NCBI RefSeq assembly: GCF_900142985.1
Contig: NZ_LT670849.1
Location: forward strand, 2,852,001-2,916,000
DNA from: Bradyrhizobium erythrophlei
Lineage (GTDB): Bacteria; Pseudomonadota; Alphaproteobacteria; Rhizobiales; Xanthobacteraceae
Direction: 5' to 3'
DNA length: 64,000 nt
Both the position numbers and the translations under genes were made by a program. Under the pieces are notes generated by a model. That model did no database searches. It saw only the letters and a list, made by a program, of their open reading frames with translations, and was not told where the DNA came from. Positions 63,287-64,000 of the stretch are shown here, one piece after another. Numbering within the stretch: the first letter of the stretch is position 1; every line of letters begins with the position of its first letter.

Positions 63287-63856
63287 ATGGATAATTCCCG
63301 GTTTTCAGACACTTATGCAAAAAACGGACGCGACCAGCCGCTAACCACGATTCGCATCCATGCGGCGGCGGGTAACCCTTGCCGCGGCTGGCTCATGGCC
63401 GGCCGACAGACGATCCCGGTTGCGCTGGGCCGGGGAGGGATCATTGCCAATAAACGCGAGGGCGACGGGGGAACCCCGAAAGGAACTTTCCGGCCGCGGC
63501 AATTGTGGTGGCGCGCCGACCGCTCGCCGAGACCTCAAACCTTCCTGCCCCTTCGTCCCATCCGTCCCGAGGATGCCTGGTGCGAGGACCCGACCAGCCG
63601 CCATTACAATCAACCGATCGAGCTCGGCAGCGAGACCAGCGGCGACCGGCTCACGCGCGAGGACCATCTCTACGATTTCATCGTCGAGATCAATCACAAC
63701 ACCTCACCGCGCATCGCCGGCCGCGGCAGTGCGGTGTTCCTTCATCTCGCGCGCCCGAATTTTTCGCCGACGGCCGGATGCGTCTCGATGACAAAATCAG
63801 CCATGCTGCAATTGTTGCGCCGGATGGGCACCGATACCAAGATCATCATCAGCTGA
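63287..63856 (+). CDS. YkuD-domain (L,D-transpeptidase-like) protein without signal peptide
   Basis: 189 residues. The YkuD signature is FLHLARP followed by FSPTAGCVSM, with His and Cys of the active site (about 151 and 165). The N-terminal part has RGWLMAGRQTIPVALGRGGI and GDGGTPKGTF, typical of the family. No signal peptide or anchor is visible, unlike the protein at 17617, so export is uncertain. The gene is 18 bases before a hydratase-like gene on the same strand. Confidence 0.85.
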   Translation: MDNSRFSDTYAKNGRDQPLTTIRIHAAAGNPCRGWLMAGRQTIPVALGRGGIIANKREGDGGTPKGTFRPRQLWWRADRSPRPQTFLPLRPIRPEDAWCEDPTSRHYNQPIELGSETSGDRLTREDHLYDFIVEINHNTSPRIAGRGSAVFLHLARPNFSPTAGCVSMTKSAMLQLLRRMGTDTKIIIS

Positions 63857-63874
63857 AATCTTAAGGGAAGCACG

Positions 63875-64000
63875 ATGCTCGACGACGACAAGATCGCGGC
63901 TGCCGCAAAGACGCTGAGCGATCACTGGCGCGCCGGCACCAAGCTGACGAACCTCGACGCTTCGATCCGGCCTCGGGATCGCGCCGAGGGTTATGCGGTG
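63875..64000 (+). CDS. 2-keto-4-pentenoate hydratase-like protein (3' end cut off)
   Basis: The first 42 codons are present, starting at an ATG with AAGGGAAG upstream. The stretch DHWRAGTKLTNLDASIRPRD and then RAEGYAV is the usual N-terminal region of the MhpD / fumarylacetoacetate hydrolase-related family, in which the enzyme hydrates 2-hydroxypentadienoate or a similar compound. The catalytic part is outside the window, so the call is provisional. Confidence 0.6.
   Translation, partial: MLDDDKIAAAAKTLSDHWRAGTKLTNLDASIRPRDRAEGYAV

Overview
The window looks like chromosome from an alphaproteobacterium, most likely Bradyrhizobium or a close relative. The reasons are the high G+C content and strong third-position GC bias, the hemD/Mic60/hemY order, Irr-box-like (ICE) operators, a CtrA box, tandem glnK-amtB genes, an SDHAF4-type small protein, and several dispersed palindromic repeats of a kind I recall from Bradyrhizobium genomes. 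No database was searched; family calls come from reading motifs and recalled family signatures. Most of the window is ordinary core chromosome. There is no prophage, integron, CRISPR array or intact transposase.

Layout. 1-4.3 kb: end of a polysaccharide deacetylase, a small membrane-protein operon (2344 down to 1099) behind an ICE-like site, an exported amidohydrolase and tRNA-Thr(CGT). 4.4-10.4 kb: hemD-mic60-hemY facing tsaD-gpsA. 10.4-15 kb: an orphan AT-richer gene, a Tat-exported HAD protein, an EVE-domain protein, a frameshifted membrane gene, two repeat blocks and topoisomerase IB. 15-24.9 kb: acs, an L,D-transpeptidase, SDHAF4-like protein, RsmB-type methylase, heparinase-like protein, purH and a UMF1-type MFS transporter. 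25-33.4 kb: ggt, a GST facing a DUF2239 gene across a repeated operator, an isomerase/SDR/PanE trio, a dihaem cytochrome c with a sorbosone-dehydrogenase-like protein, and tRNA-Gly(GCC). 33.8-35.5 kb: a thioredoxin-TPR protein and a Lon-substrate-binding-domain protein.

35.5-41.4 kb is the most interesting part. On the minus strand it reads feoA-feoB, then an ICE-like site, then an outer-membrane porin with a coiled-coil N-terminus, an FMN-binding periplasmic protein, the flavin transferase ApbE and a four-helix membrane protein with two pairs of histidines. Together these look like a complete route for iron: outer-membrane entry, a flavin/haem electron path to reduce Fe(III) outside the cytoplasm, and Fe(II) uptake by FeoAB. 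The operator in front of the porin shares a 17-base core with the one in front of the membrane operon at 1.1-2.3 kb, so that operon probably belongs to the same regulon.

41.5-48.5 kb: a TetR regulator with a clear palindromic operator, cpaBCDE and tadD of a Tad pilus (no cpaF, tadB, tadC or pilin here), and a PilZ protein. 48.9-53.1 kb: Trm112-like protein, exported hydrolase, UbiH-type hydroxylase, TesB and a GYF_2-domain membrane protein. 53.4-56.1 kb: glnK, the deleted remnant of an amtB gene, then an intact glnK-amtB pair behind a sigma-54-type promoter. 56.2-64 kb: a CtrA box, an aminotransferase coupled to ftsK, lolA, xth, a cyclic-nucleotide-binding protein, an orphan OmpR-type regulator, a second YkuD-domain protein and the start of a 2-keto-4-pentenoate hydratase-like gene.

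Several repeat families lie between or at the ends of genes. One CTAG-ended palindromic family occurs four times and overlaps the stop codons of two genes.
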